The notes: generated by a model from the letters alone, not told the origin. A stretch of DNA of 64,000 nucleotides from Anthonomus grandis grandis (GCF_022605725.1 NC_065564.1:8224698-8288697); one strand, 5' to 3'; shown: positions 11,285 through 23,600, counted from the first letter of the stretch. A program made the numbers and translations.

Positions 11285-12602
11285 TAATTTAATAACACAA
11301 AACAAGAACATGAAGAACATGAAAAGAAAAAGAAAGATCATGCGTATCATGTTGTAAAACACGAATTTTGCAGAAGAATTCTTTACTGGTAAATTATTTG
11401 GGGTGGGTGGGGGGTGTAAGGGTTGTGTTGATGAAAAACGTTTTTATTGCATAAAATAATTGCTTTAAAAGAAAAACATGAATTTATTAAATAATTTACT
11501 ATCTCAACTATAATTTATATTATTCTTTATTTCTAATCATTTATGCACAGCTTTGTATAGTTTTTATCAACTCAGTCTGTTTAAATGATATTTTTTGAAG
11601 TTTATCAGTAAATTACACAGAAGTTTTTATTCTAAGGTAATTATTTTCTGCAAAAAAACCCGTTTTTTATTAACACCACCCTTGCAGCAATATTGCACAT
11701 ATATTACTAGTTCATTACAGTCATATTGCAGCAATGTTTTAATGTCTACTTATTTCATTGCATCCGCTATAGCAATATTTCATGGGGCATGTTACTGTAA
11801 TATTGCATTAATGTATGTGCTGTATTGTAGTAATACTCATGTAATATTACTTATATCTTTTATTTATTTGAATTAGCAATATTGATCAAATATAACAAAA
11901 TTAATATTCCATTCTTACTAATAACACTAATAACATTATTGATGAGAGGTAATGAATAATATAGAAAGAAATATATATATATATATACTTTACAGTGATA
12001 CAACTTACGTCACTTTTCCCCCATTCTTCACACAGTGAGCATGAATGGTTGTATGAGTGCCAATTAGAATATTGTCAATTAGTTTAGCAATATAGTTTGT
12101 AAATTGTGTAATATTTAATCAGTCATTAAATATCTTACATAAGCAATATGGCTCTATAATATATATAACACATCGAATTTCAGTGATGTATATCGCATTT
12201 GTGACGGTTATTAAATATTGCAAAAGTATTGCAGGTGCAACATAGGTGCAAATAAAATTAACAGTAAGAAGACAAATATATTTAAATTTAAATTGAAATG
12301 AAATATTGCTGGAATTTTATATAAACAACAATATTACAGCAATAGTGTGATTGCAATACAGATGCAACTAACTGATATATTGCATTTTCAACAAAAAAGA
12401 AATATTGCAGCAATATTACATTTACTATATATGTGCATTATTAACTTTGCAATGTATGTGCAATATTGTAGTAATAAACATGTAATATTATATTTGTTAC
12501 AATTTAAATACAATATTACTGTAATGTTGTAACAATATTGCAGAAGCAATATATCAAAAGAATTATTGCTGCAATATTTCTGTAATATAACATGCCGACA
12601 CG

Positions 12603-12636
<34 letters not shown>

Positions 12637-13860
12637 TAATAAATATTTAATACAAAACGGTGCTATTAGATTGGATTTTATAAAAAAAAACGCTGATTTT
12701 TCAAAAGAATTTCTTACTGGTAAATTGTGTGGGGTGGGTGGGGGGGGTAAGGGTTTTGTTGATGGAAAACATTTTTATTGCATAAAATAATTATCTTAAA
12801 AAAATTAATTTATTAAATAATTTACTCTCTCATGTTAATAATTAACTATAATTTATATTATTCTATATTTTTCTTTATTTCTAATCACCCACATAGCATT
12901 AGATATCCACTGTATATACCTATAAAGTCCAGAAAGTGCAAATAATGTCGTGTATGTTCTATGTATATATATTACACATTGAGATTAACTTTATTTTTTT
13001 ATGTTCAAGTATAAATAATATAATGAATATATTTTGTGAAATTGACAATGTCTTGGCGTCATGTAATGTTTTTAATGTTATTATTGTTATTAATAAGAAT
13101 GGAATATTAATTTTGTTATATTTGATCAATATTGCTAATTCACATAAATGAAAGATACAAGTAATATTACGTGAGTATTACTACAATACAGCACACTCGA
13201 TTACAAAAGCTCAAATATTTGATTAAATTCTTCTGAAAAATCAGTGTTTTTCGTTCGTAATATCCAATCTAATAGCACTGTTTTTGTATTAAATATTTAT
13301 TAATATACGTATATATAATTATATTAAATTTAAATAAACAAACTGTGCTATTATATTAAATATTAACGACGAAATTAGCTGTTATTCATGCATATTATTT
13401 TGGAAAACAATAATTTTTGAAAACAATTTCTTACTGGTAAGTTGTGTGGGGTGGGTGGGGGGGGTAAGGGTAGTGTTAATAAAAAACGGTTTTTTTTTTT
13501 GCAGAAAATAATTACCTTAGAGGAAAAACTTTGTAAATTACTAAAAAAATTCAAAAAAATACAATTTACAAAGATTGAGTTGATAAATACTATACAAAGC
13601 TGTGTATAAGTGATTAGAAATAAAGAATTATATAAATTATAGTTGAGAGAGTAAATTATTTAATAAATTAATTTTTTTCTTTTAAGGCGATAATTGTATG
13701 CAATAAAAACGTTTTTCAGCAACACAACCCTTACACCCCCCACCCACCCCAAACAATTTGCCAGTAAAGAATTCTCCTGCAAAATTCCTGTTTTTCATCA
13801 TCATACGCATCATGTTCTTTCTTTTTCTTTTCATGTTCTTGTTTTATATTTTACAGTACA
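11285..13860. mobile_element. Fold-back element with inverted arms and G-runs
   Basis: The left arm (about 11285-11620) and right arm (about 13590-13860) are reverse complements. AACAAGAACATG, GAAAAGAAAAAGAAAG, TTTGGGGTGGGTGGGG and GTTTTTATTGCATAAAATAA on the left correspond to CATGTTCTTGTT, CTTTCTTTTTCTTTTC and CCCCCCACCCACCCC on the right. Further internal copies of the G-run module sit at about 12731 and 13448. Short reading frames here are incidental. It appears to be a composite of several insertions of one non-autonomous family. Confidence 0.65.
11680..12600. repeat. Region rich in GCAATATTGC palindromes
   Basis: The interior of the fold-back block repeats short words such as TTGCAGCAATATTGCAC and TATTGCAGCAATATTAC with TGTAATATT and GTGCAATATT at irregular spacing. 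It ends in an (AT)n run at about 12603-12631. No fixed period or coding potential is seen. Confidence 0.6.
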
Positions 13861-14034
13861 TTTGTTTCATACTATAAACTTTAATATATTATTATGTAAT
13901 TTATGTAATTTTTTATTATCCAGGTTCAAAAATACAGTTTTTAAATTAAAACTATTGGCGTATATGGTCAAGGTATATCTATTAAACTGTAGAATATACA
14001 TACATCATATACGATTCTGAACAAACGAAAAACA

Positions 14035-14125
14035 ATGTCACGGTCTCATAAACTAATTTTTATTGGCTACACGTGTTTCGCCCTGTATAAGCAGGGTATC
14101 ATCAGGCCTAAAAACAATAAAAAGG
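14035..14125 (+). repeat. CACGTGTTTCGC hairpin motif, copy 1
   Basis: GTCACGGTCTCA is followed by GGCTACACGTGTTTCGCC, a hairpin CCCTG-TATAAG-CAGGG (14081-14096), and ATCATCAGGCCT. A second copy lies near 44053-44125 with a different but still paired stem. The parent element was not identified. Confidence 0.6.
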
Positions 14126-14204
14126 AGGGTGTTCAATATACAATTATTTGCAAAAGATTCTGTGATTAAAAAAAAATAATAGTATAGAATAATATAAACT
14201 ATAG

Positions 14205-14935
14205 TTAATTTTCTGTAACCTGAGAGAGTAAATTATTTAATAAATTAATTTTTTTTTTAAAGCAATTATTTTATGCAATAAAAACGTTTTTCAACAACAC
14301 TTCCTTTACACCCCCCACCCACCCCGAACATTTGCCCAGTAAAAAATTCTTTTGAAAAATCACCGTTTTTCTTTTAGAAAATCTAATCTAATAGCACCGT
14401 TTTTGTATTAAATATTTATTAATATACATATATATATAATTATATCAAAATTAAATACAGAAACTATGTTATTAGATTAGATATTAGCGACAAAAGCAGC
14501 TGTTATTCAGGGGTGTTATTTTAAAAAACAATGATTTTTGAAATTTCTTACTGGTAAGTTGTGTGGGGTGGGTGGGGGGGTAAGGGTAGTGTTAATGAAA
14601 AAGGGGTTTTTTTGCAGATAATAATTCAAAAAGATTGAATTGATAAAAACTATACAAAGCTTTCCATGCTGTGTATAAACGATGAGAAATAAATAATAAT
14701 ATAGAATAAATAATATAAATTATAGTTAATTTTCTGTAACATGAGAGACTAAATTATTTAATAAATTAATTTTTTTTAAGATAATTATTTTATGCAATAA
14801 ACACGTTTTTCATCAACACAACCCTTACCCCCTCACCCACCCCACACAATTTATCAGTAAGAAATTCTTTTAAAAAATAACCGTTTTTCTTTTATAAAAT
14901 CCATTCTAATAGCACTGTTTTTGTATTAAATATAT
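14205..14935. mobile_element. G-run element copies in both orientations
   Basis: Three modules: minus strand with C-run at about 14311, plus strand with G-run at about 14565, minus strand with C-run at about 14821. Each has the landmarks of the family (TTTTTATTGCATAAAATAA, TTACTGGTAA, TTAATATACATATA). Their alternation makes the stretch self-complementary. Confidence 0.6.
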
Positions 14936-14997
14936 ATAAATATACATATATTTGTATATTTGTATTTGGTGTGTTTTCTTACAACTTATAAAACCAT

Positions 14998-16085
14998 AAT
15001 GGCTCATAGACCAAGAAATGTACCCTTTTCCAAAATAGCGGATATGATTTTGATGTTTGGTAAGTTTTAAATATTATTGTAAACAGTAAATACCTGTGAA
15101 TTCTCAACTAGAAAAATGTTACTCTAATGAGCACTATGCCCAGGCATTCCCAAAACCAATTTCATCCTAAAAGAAAATATTTTTTAAATTTGATTAACCG
15201 CCTAGGGGAGACTGGAAGTTTCAGCGAAAGACGGTTCAACCAGGGTAAGAGGAAAAAATTTTAAGAATTGTCGAAGAATCACCAAACATTAGTACTAGGG
15301 TTTTGGCTGAACAGATGAGAAATATTGGGAAAACCGAGACACATAATATATTACGGAGTCAACAACTTTACCCATTTCATCTTCAAAAAGTACAGGGTCT
15401 TTTACCCGACGATCCCGAGGAAGGAAAGACTTGGTTTTTGTAGATGGTTACGTGAAATGAATAATAGAAATGTGGATTTTATAAAGGCGATTCTGTTTAC
15501 TGACGAAGCCACGTTCACGAGAAACGGCATGACAAATATCCATAACGCACACATATGTGCTAAAGAGAAACCTAGGGCCATAGTTGAGACACATCATCAA
15601 GTAAATTTTAAAGCTAATGTGTGGGCAGGTATTATGGATAAATTTCTTTTAGGACCTGTCATTTTATCAGGTAATTTGATTGGTGATTCATTTCTGTTTC
15701 TACAATATTGCCCGATTTGCTTGATGATTTGCCTCTAAATTTAAGACAAAATCTTTGGTTTTAACTCGACGGTGCTCCGGCTCATTTTGCTATAAATGGG
15801 ATATAGGAACTATTTACATCAAGTATTTCTTAATCGCTGGATTGGTCGGGGTCACCCCGTTCGCCCGACCATACACCTTTGGATTTTTCAGTCTGGGGAT
15901 GTATGAAAGGCTTTCTGTATATGGTTCCGATTTTAAACGAGGATCATTTAAAGGAAAGAATCATTGCAGCTGGAGAGCATTTCAAGTTGAAACCAAATAT
16001 TTTTCAAAGCCTTAGATTTTCTTTAATAAAGAGGGCTCGTATGCGTATACAAATGAATGGAGGTCACGTAGAACAAATAATTTAG
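14998..16085 (+). pseudogene. Broken Tc1/mariner/IS630-type transposase (DDE_3 type)
   Basis: The degenerate frame starts near MAHRPRNVPFSKIADMILMF at about 15000. It passes a recognisable helix-turn-helix region (ETGSF-like, about 15205-15235) and continues in the open piece at 15325-15738. That piece carries the first catalytic segment, ILFTDEATFTRNG, and the family pattern VWAGIM--LGPVIL. Frameshifts and stops follow. The second acidic site is seen as LDGAPAHF (about 15765-15790) and the third as SPDHTPLDFSVWG (about 15864-15900). The C-terminal end RARMRIQMNGGHVEQII-stop (16085) is typical of these insect transposases. At least three frame breaks and internal stops make it inactive. It sits among G-run elements, which may have been mobilised by something else. 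Confidence 0.85.
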
Positions 16086-16249
16086 GGTCATTATTTTATG
16101 ATTTTTATTATAATAAGTAATTTAGCATTAATTTAGAAAAATTATGTACGTTTATTTTGTTAACTTCTTAAAATGTATCTAGATTTACTAAGAATACTTT
16201 TTTTTACAAGAAAAGATTGGATAATTAGAATTTTTTACTAGAACTTTAT

Positions 16250-16568
16250 TATACAGGGGTACAAAAAAATTTTGGTATTTTTAACACATACAATATACCG
16301 CAGATGGCGCCCTCTGCAAGGTATAGCGAATCCGTGAACGGAATTCAATTTCTCGTTCCAAAAAACCCCCTCACACCAAATTTTAATTTAATATCTTATG
16401 AAACACTCGACTTACTTCAAAAAAAGGATCTTATATTTCTCATTTTGACGCTCTGTATATTGAATACCGAGCGCCCAATTAAAAAATGGCATAACGAAAG
16501 TCGCATTATTTTGGTCCACCCTATATGTGGCCGGCGGATTGGCCTCCTTTTTTCGGACACCCTGTATA
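16250..16568. mobile_element. MITE or element end with TATACAGGG termini
   Basis: The left end reads TATACAGGGGTACAAAAAAA and the right end, reversed, reads TATACAGGGTGTCCGAAAAA, forming imperfect terminal inverted repeats of Tc1/mariner type ending in TA. Interior words include GCAGATGGCGCCCTCTGCAA. It may instead be the 3' end of the transposase element just upstream. No intact protein is encoded. Confidence 0.55.
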
Positions 16569-17190
16569 ATTATAACAAATTTAAATAAACAAACTGTGCT
16601 ATTATATTAAATATTAACAACGAAATCAGCTGTTATTCATGCGTATTATTTTGGAAAACAATGATGTTTAAAAACAATTTTTAACTGGTAACTTGTATGG
16701 GGTGGGTGGAGGGGTAAGGGTAGTGTTAATAAAAAAGGGATTTTTTTTGCAGATAATTACCTAAATAAGAAATTACCTAATTACCTAAAGAAATAATTAC
16801 CTTAGAGAAAAAACTTTGTAATTACTAAGAAAATTCAAAAAATATCAGATTCAAAAAGATTGAGTTTATAAAAACTATACAAAGCTTTCCATGCTGTGTA
16901 TAAGTGATTAGAAATAAATAAATTATTTGTTTGTCTTTTAGGGTAAATTTTATGCAATAAAAACGTTTTTCATTAACACTACCCTTACCCCCCCCCACCC
17001 ACCCCACACAACTTACCAGTAAGAAATTGCTTTCAAAAATCATTGTTTTCCAAAATAATACCCCTGAATTACAGCTGCTTTTGTCGTTAATATCTCATCT
17101 AATAACACAGTTTCTTTATTTAAATTTGATATAATTATATATATGTATATTAATAAATATTTAATACCAAACGGTGTTATTAGGGGGAAG
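16569..17190. mobile_element. G-run element pair in inverted orientation
   Basis: A plus-strand module with a G-run at about 16699 and a minus-strand module with a C-run at about 16981 face each other, with AACTATACAAAGCTTTCCATG between. The pair ends at ACGGTGTTATTAG, immediately before the duplicated Pex6 sequence. Confidence 0.6.
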
Positions 17191-17195
17191 GAGAA

Positions 17196-17524
17196 AACTG
17201 GTGTTGACGTGCCCTAAGAACGTCACAGGGGCGGATTTTCATGGGATTTGTTCCTGCGCATGGTCCACGGCTGCCAAGAGGCTTATAGGGGATATTCAAC
17301 GGGGTATTTAGGAGAAAAGTTGAAATTTGCCGGTTTTTTTATGTTTTTCCTTTATAGATGGATTGAATGCAGACGATTACTCGTGCAAGGACATCCAGGT
17401 CCGCACTGAGGATTTTTTGCAGGCCATCAGGAGCGTGAAACCGTCGATTAGTGAGGAGGATTTGAAGTATTTTGATAATTTGAAGAGGGAGTTGAGCTCT
17501 ATTAGTGTAGGCAACAAAGGTTGA
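17196..17524 (+). pseudogene. Pex6: Duplicated 3' end of Pex6 (partial exon plus terminal exon)
   Basis: Homology to Pex6 starts abruptly inside the penultimate exon at about 17196 (AACTGGTGTTGACG), without its splice acceptor. The exon remnant runs to 17303 with a good donor (GTATTT), followed by the same short intron. The full terminal exon, 17358-17524, has an intact acceptor (CTTTATAG). The terminal exon is open and ends LKRELSSISVGNKG-stop, six residues longer than the proximal copy; the difference is one base after GAGCTCT. Coding differences are few (for example R to K after YSC, D to E after SEE), suggesting a young duplication. It cannot be translated alone as Pex6, but its terminal exon could serve as an alternative last exon if the transcript runs through. 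Confidence 0.85.
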
Positions 17525-18885
17525 AGAAATATGGTTTTTTTATAGTGTACAGGGAAGTTAAGGGTTTATTTGTTATATTTAAAAAATTGAGTTTTTTCAT
17601 TGTTTTTAGCAGGATGTGAGGATCTATATTAAAATTGTTGAAAAATTGTCGATTTTGTTTTATTCCACTATTTTTTCCTTTGACACGTTAAAAAATGGGG
17701 TAAAAAATACTCTTAATCCCTATTTAATGTATGCTTCAGATTTGACTAAAAATGGTTAAAATACGTTAAAAAAGTCACATTTCCCAGCGATCCAGAATGT
17801 TCCTGGAAAGTGAGATGCGGTAGAAAGTGAAAAAATGAACTTTTGATCCTTAAATTCGCATTAATGACCCTCTGAGAGCCAGAAATCACAGACGATCGCT
17901 ATAAAATGGCACCTTTCGTCTCTATTTGGTCTCAATACATTATAAAAGTGACATTTCCAAGCGATCCAGAATGTTCCTGAATAGTGAGATGCGGTAGAAT
18001 GTAAATAAATGGACTTTTGACCCTTAAATTCGCATTAATGACCCTCTGAGAGCCAGAAATCTTAGACGATCGCTATAAAGTGGCACCTCTCGTCTATATT
18101 TGGTGTTTATACGTCACAAAAGTGAAATTTCCAAACGATCCAGAATGTTCCTGAAAAGTGAGATGCGGTAGAAAGTGAAAAAATGGACTTTTGATCCTTA
18201 AATTCGCATTAATGACCCTCTGAGAGCCAGAAATCACAGACGATCGCTATAAAATGGTACCTCTCGTCTGTATTTGCTCTCAATACATCACAAAAGTGAC
18301 ATTTTCAAGCGATCCAGAATGTTCCTAGAAAGAGAGATGCGGTAGAAAGTGCAAAAATGGACTTTTGACCCTTAAATTCGCATTAATGACCCTCTGAGAG
18401 CTAGAAATCACAGACGATCGCTATAAAATGGTACCTCTCGTCTGTATTTGGTCTCAATACATTATAAAAGTGACATTTCCGAACGATCCAGAATGTTCCT
18501 GAATAGTGAGATGCGGTAGAAAGTGAAAAAATGAACTTTTGATCCTTAAATTCGCATTAATGACCCTCTGAGAGCCAGAAATCACAGACGATCGCTATAA
18601 AATGGCGCCTTTCGTCTCTATTTGGTGTCAATACGTCACAAAAGTGAAATTTCCAAACGATCCAGAATGTTCCTGAAAAGTGAGATGCGGTAGAAAGTGA
18701 AAAAATGGACTTTTGACCCTCAAATTCGCATTAATGACCCTCTGAGAGCCAGAAATCTTAAACGATCGCTATAAAATGGCATCTTTGGTCTGTATTTGGT
18801 CTCAATACGTCACAAAAGTGATATTTCCAAGCCATCCAGAATGTTCCTGAAAAGTGAGGGGCGGTTGAAAGTGAAAAAATTGACT
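17525..18885 (+). repeat. Duplicated Pex6 3' UTR and 174-bp satellite A, second array
   Basis: After a copy of the Pex6 3' UTR (to about 17710), the GACGATCGCT word falls at 17891, 18065, 18239, 18413, 18587 and 18761 (AACGATCGCT in the last), every step being exactly 174 bp. About 6.5 units are present against 2.5 in the proximal copy, so the array expanded or contracted after the duplication. Confidence 0.93.
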
Positions 18886-19079
18886 TAAATCTTCTTCTTC
18901 GTCTTTGTCTTCATCTCCGTCTTACCAGAGACTCAATTGAATTTCTAAATTTTTTTATTTTCTAACTTTGTCTTTCCTTTGTGATTCTGTAATACTCTTT
19001 ATCCTTTTCTTTTAACTTCTAAATAATTAAAGTTTTCAACTCAGCGAGAGTTACCTGTATCACTAGCCTGAAGGTAAAC
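18886..19079. other. Spacer between two satellites
   Basis: Pyrimidine-rich sequence (CTTCTTCTTCGTCTTTGTC) with no recognisable gene, separating two unrelated 174-bp satellites. Confidence 0.6.
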
Positions 19080-20075
19080 CTAATGACTGCTGCCTAACAA
19101 AATTTGCTGTAACTTTTTTGCTTATAAAGCTATAAAGATAATTTAAAAAGCATTCGCTTAAGAAAAGTCAATGGATTATTTTGTGTTATTATGAAATTTT
19201 TGAGAAACTTGTAGTTTTTGAAATATCTGCAAAAGTTGGACCCGACGACTGAGTTTGTGACTGCTGTCTAACAAAACTGACTGTAACTTTTGTACTTATA
19301 AGGCGACTAAAGTAATTTAAAAAGCATTCGCTTAAGAAAAGTTAGTGGATTATTTAGTGTTCTTATGAATTTTTTGAGAAACTTGTAGTTTTGGAATTAT
19401 CTCCAAAAGTTGGACCCGACGACTCAGTTTGTGACTGCTGTCTAACAAAACTTACTGTAACTTTTGTACTTATAAAGCGACTAAGGTAATTTAAAAAGCA
19501 TTTGCTTGTAAAAACTTAGGGGATTATTTTATGTTCCTATAAATTTTTTGAAAAACTTGTAGTTTTTGAAATATCTTCAAAAGTTAGACCCGACGAATGA
19601 GTTTGTAAGTGCTGTCTAACAAAATGTACTGTAACTTGTGTACTCATGAGGCGACTAAAGTAATTTAAAAAGCACTCGCTTAAGAAAAGTCAATGGATTA
19701 TTTTGTGCTCCTATGAGTTTTTTGAGAAATTTGTAGTTTTTGAAATATCTTCAAAAGTTGAACCCGACGACTGAGTTTGTGACTGATGTCTAACAAAACT
19801 TGATGTAACTTTTTTGCTTATAAAGCTATAAAGATAATTTAAAAAGCATTCGCTTAAGAAAAATCAATGGATTATTTTGTGTTTTTATGAAATTTTTGAG
19901 AAACTTGTAGTTTTTGAAATATTTTCAAAAGTTGGACCCGACGACTGAGTTTGTGACTGCTGTCTAACAAAACTTACTGTAACTTTTGTACTTATAAAGC
20001 TATAAAGGTAATTTAAAAAGCATTTGCTTAAGAAAAGTCAATGGATCATTTTGTGTTCTTATGACATTTTTTAAT
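19080..20075 (+). repeat. 174-bp satellite B
   Basis: The word GTTTGTGACTGCTGTCTAAC or a close variant starts at 19253, 19427, 19601, 19775 and 19949, each 174 bp apart. Units contain GTAATTTAAAAAGCATTCGC, TTGAGAAACTTGTAGTTTTT and AAAAGTTGGACCCGACGA. The sequence does not resemble satellite A although the period is the same. Confidence 0.92.
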
Positions 20076-20089
20076 TTGATTTTTTTTTA

Positions 20090-20466
20090 CCAAAATTTTC
20101 CTTCATTGATGACTCTGTCCCTCAAGTGAACCCACCCGGAAAAACCCCCGAAAAAAAAAACCCTCTGATTCACATCATCCCTTCGTCCACATTCGACGAA
20201 ACGACGCATGCGACAACAGGAAAACCTGTAGCGGAGGAGCGAATTTTCGAAAGGAAATAATCGGGAAAACCAGGCGGCAGGGGGAAAACGGATCCAGGGA
20301 ACTGCGTGACACCGGCCAGAATTAATTCCGCAGTCAACAAAGGACCCGGCATGTCCGATTACGATTCCGGCATTTTCCTAGTTTTCCACCTTTAGTGAAA
20401 GACTCGGTATAAAAAAACTTACTACTCGCGTATATATAGGGTGATAGAGAAGTGAATCAAAGGACA
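20090..20466 (+). promoter_or_regulatory. Promoter-like segment upstream of the MGCNTSKE exon
   Basis: Single-copy sequence, richer in GC than its surroundings. TATA-like boxes lie at 20408-20415 (TATAAAAA) and 20431-20438 (TATATATA). The first would place the transcription start about 25-30 bp before the ATG at 20467; the second would leave almost no leader. The position immediately before a clean coding exon supports a core promoter, though none is proven. Confidence 0.45.
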
Positions 20467-20593
20467 ATGGGGTGCAACACCAGCAAGGAAACCGCATTGA
20501 AAACCGGCGAAAATGAGGGAAATAGTGCCGACAATGAGGTGAAAAGTGAGGATAAGAAGGAGCAACAGGAGGGTGGGGGTGAAAATTCAACAG
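20467..20593 (+). CDS. First coding exon of an N-myristoylated acidic protein
   Basis: The ATG at 20467 opens a 42-codon frame beginning MGCNTSKE and continuing with a hydrophilic stretch rich in Glu, Lys, Asn and Gly. It ends at ACAG|GTAGGA, a good donor (GT at 20594-20595), leaving phase 1. MGxxxSK is a consensus N-myristoylation signal, and Cys3 could be palmitoylated, so the product is expected at a membrane. Insect proteins that begin MGCNTS are familiar to me, possibly of the neuromodulin/igloo type with a later calmodulin-binding IQ motif, but that memory is weak and the exon alone cannot decide it. No later exon was recognised in the remaining 43 kb, so the following intron would be very long or the gene is broken. 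Confidence 0.55.
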
Positions 20594-20639
20594 GTAGGAC
20601 TCAAATTAATTGCGGATAATTTGGACTCTTCAGTTTTTT

Positions 20640-23600
20640 TGAAGATTTTAGTGGCCACTCCTTAGATACTCAATTATTGCTTACTTCACACCAAAATTTC
20701 AAAAACTATCCTGTCAATGTCAATGACGTCAGTTGTCAACTGTCAATAGTTTTCGTCAAATTTTCTCGCTAAGAAATGTTTTATTGCTTGTCAATAGTGG
20801 GAGTTGTCGAGTAAGGCAGTCGTGCGAAAACAATGTCTTATTTAAATTTCCCGCCAATCATTTAATATTGACAGTAATGACAAATGACGTAAAGATTGAC
20901 CTTATTCTAATTAGTCAACAAGTTAAAAATCAAGTGTTCAATTTTGCTTTAATTTAAGAACGTTAACGTTAAATGCATGAAAAGTCACCTTGGGAATTTT
21001 ATGCCAACATCATTTGTCATCGCTTTGAACTGTCAAAACTTTTTGTCAAATTTTCGACAAGTGACGTGTTCAATTTTCATTTGTCATTTGTCATCAGTGT
21101 CAATTGTCATTGTTTATTGTAGAATAAGGAAATATGTATTAAAAAGAATTTTTACGACGAACTTTAATTAAAAAACGTTAGCGTTAAATGCATGAAAAGT
21201 CGCCCAAGGAATTTAACATCTATGTCATACGTCACAGCTGTCAATGGTTAGATATGGGTCGTGTAAATGGGAGGATCTCATTTGAAGATAGTGACGTGAA
21301 AGTTTACAAGCAGATTTCTGTTTTATTAGCAAACGTCTGATTCATGGAAAATGACCCTAAGATAACTCCTTTCATTATTTGTCATAACTGTCAAATGTCA
21401 ATTTAATTACCGCATAAATGACAGTTCTACCGGTTTTCCACACTTTTTTATACAATGGCCATATTAACGTCATAGGAACTTATTGACAGTGTCGATTGTT
21501 GAGTAAAAAAGGCGTGCAAATGGAAAGTCCTATTTGAATTTCCCGCCATTCTTTTAATAATGACAGTGTGCTAAAGGTTTACCCTCTTCTAATTGGTCAA
21601 TTTTAATTTCGACCATTGCAACCCCTTGACGTTAGAAAAGTGAAAAATCGAGTGTATAAGTCGACTTTAAATGAAAATCGTTAACGTTCAATGCATGAAG
21701 TGTGACCCTAGGAAATAGTTAAAACATATTGACCTGAAATTTCCTCTAGTCGCCAACTGTCAATAATTCCCATCACATTCTTGACAATTGACGTAAAGAT
21801 TGGCTGTCAAATTTAAAAAATGGTTTGAATGCTTGTCAACAGTGTCATTTGTCTAGTAAGGAAGTCGTGTGAAAAATTGTCTTATTTAAATTTCTCGCCA
21901 ATCTTTCAACAATGACAGTAATGACAAATGACGTAAAGGTTGACCCTGTTGTAATTTATAACATTGCAACCTTTGGACATTGGAAAAGTGAAAATTTAAT
22001 TATTCAAATCAACTTTAATTGAAAAACATTAAATGCATAGACTCTTCTAATTTTACGTCAACGTATTTTTCGGTTGACAGCTATGCTAAGTGACAGTTGT
22101 CAAAGATAAGATATGACTCGTGTAAAAAAAAATTCCATTTGAATTTGCCGCCCAATCTTGATAGTGACGTCAAAAATTACAGACAGATTTCTGTTTTATT
22201 GATCTTTGATCCTTTTCATTTCACTCATCGATCATTTGCTCTACGTCAGCTGGTTTCTATTTCATTTCAACAGTTGAGCATCTTAAATTATTTCTGTCTT
22301 TGTTTACATAACCCAAGTGTGCTAATGACCGAACCTAGTTTAGTAAATTACAATTTCTTTTGCTCTACGTCTGCTCACTCTTCTGTGCTTTTTTATTTGT
22401 TTTCTTATTATTGGAATCATTAGCATTGGGTTTTTCATTTTAACAGATGCACATCTTATAAAGTATTTCTGTCTCTGTCCACTTCACAGTGTAAAAAGTT
22501 CTTAAAGTATAAAAATTTAAAAAAATGTAGTGCAAAAAGTCTTTCCTGTCAATGTCAATGACGTCAACATTTTCCGTCAAATTTTTGAGGTAAAGTTTGA
22601 CTGTCAAGTTTTCTTGGTAAGAATTGTCTCATTGCTTGTCAACAGTGTGAATTGTCGTGCAATATTTTATTTAAATTTCCCGCCAATCATGTAATAATGA
22701 CAGTAATGACAAATGACGTAAAGATTAACCCTATTCTAAGTGGTCAATTTGAATTTCGACCATTACAACTTGGAAAAGTGAAAAGTCACCCTAGGAAATG
22801 TCACGTTAACGACGCTGTCAACTGTCAAAACTTTCCTTCAAATATTTGACACTTGACGTAAAGATTTATTTCTAACTTTTCAATAAAATTCAAAGAAAAT
22901 ATTTGTTAAAAACGATTCTTACGACGAGTTTTAATTAGAAAACGTTAAAGTTAAATGCATAAAAAGTCAAGGAAATTTTCAACGATTTGACAACGTCGTT
23001 TGCCATAGCTGTCAGCTATCAATGTTAAGGTATGGGTGGTGTAAAAGGGAAAATCTCATTTGAATTTTCCGTCAAATTTTAGGTACTGACGTAACAATTT
23101 ACTGGCAGATTTCTGTTTTATTAGCCAACATCTACTTCATGGAAATTCACCTTAAGATAACTTCTTTCATCAATTGTCAATGGTAATTGTCAACTTAATT
23201 GACGGATAAATTGCAGTTCTATACGTCACTTTTTTATTATGGCGATTTTAACGTTATTGGAACCTGTCAATTGTTGAGTAAGGAAGTCATGCGGAAGAAA
23301 AGTCTTATTTGAATTTCCCACCAACCTTTTGGTAATGACAGTATTGACAGATGACGTTAAAATTGACCCTCTTTTATTTAATTAATTAAATTTATTTAAT
23401 TATTAATTTTAATTGAAAAACGTCTGCGTTAAATGCATGAAAAGTCGCTCTAGGAATTTAACGTCAGTGTCAGATGTCATAGCTATCAACGCTAAGTTAT
23501 GAGTCGTGTAAAAGGGAAAATCTCATTTGAATTTTCCACGAAAATTTTGATAGTGGCGTAAAAGTTTACAGGCAGTTTTCGGTTTTATTAGTCTACTTCA

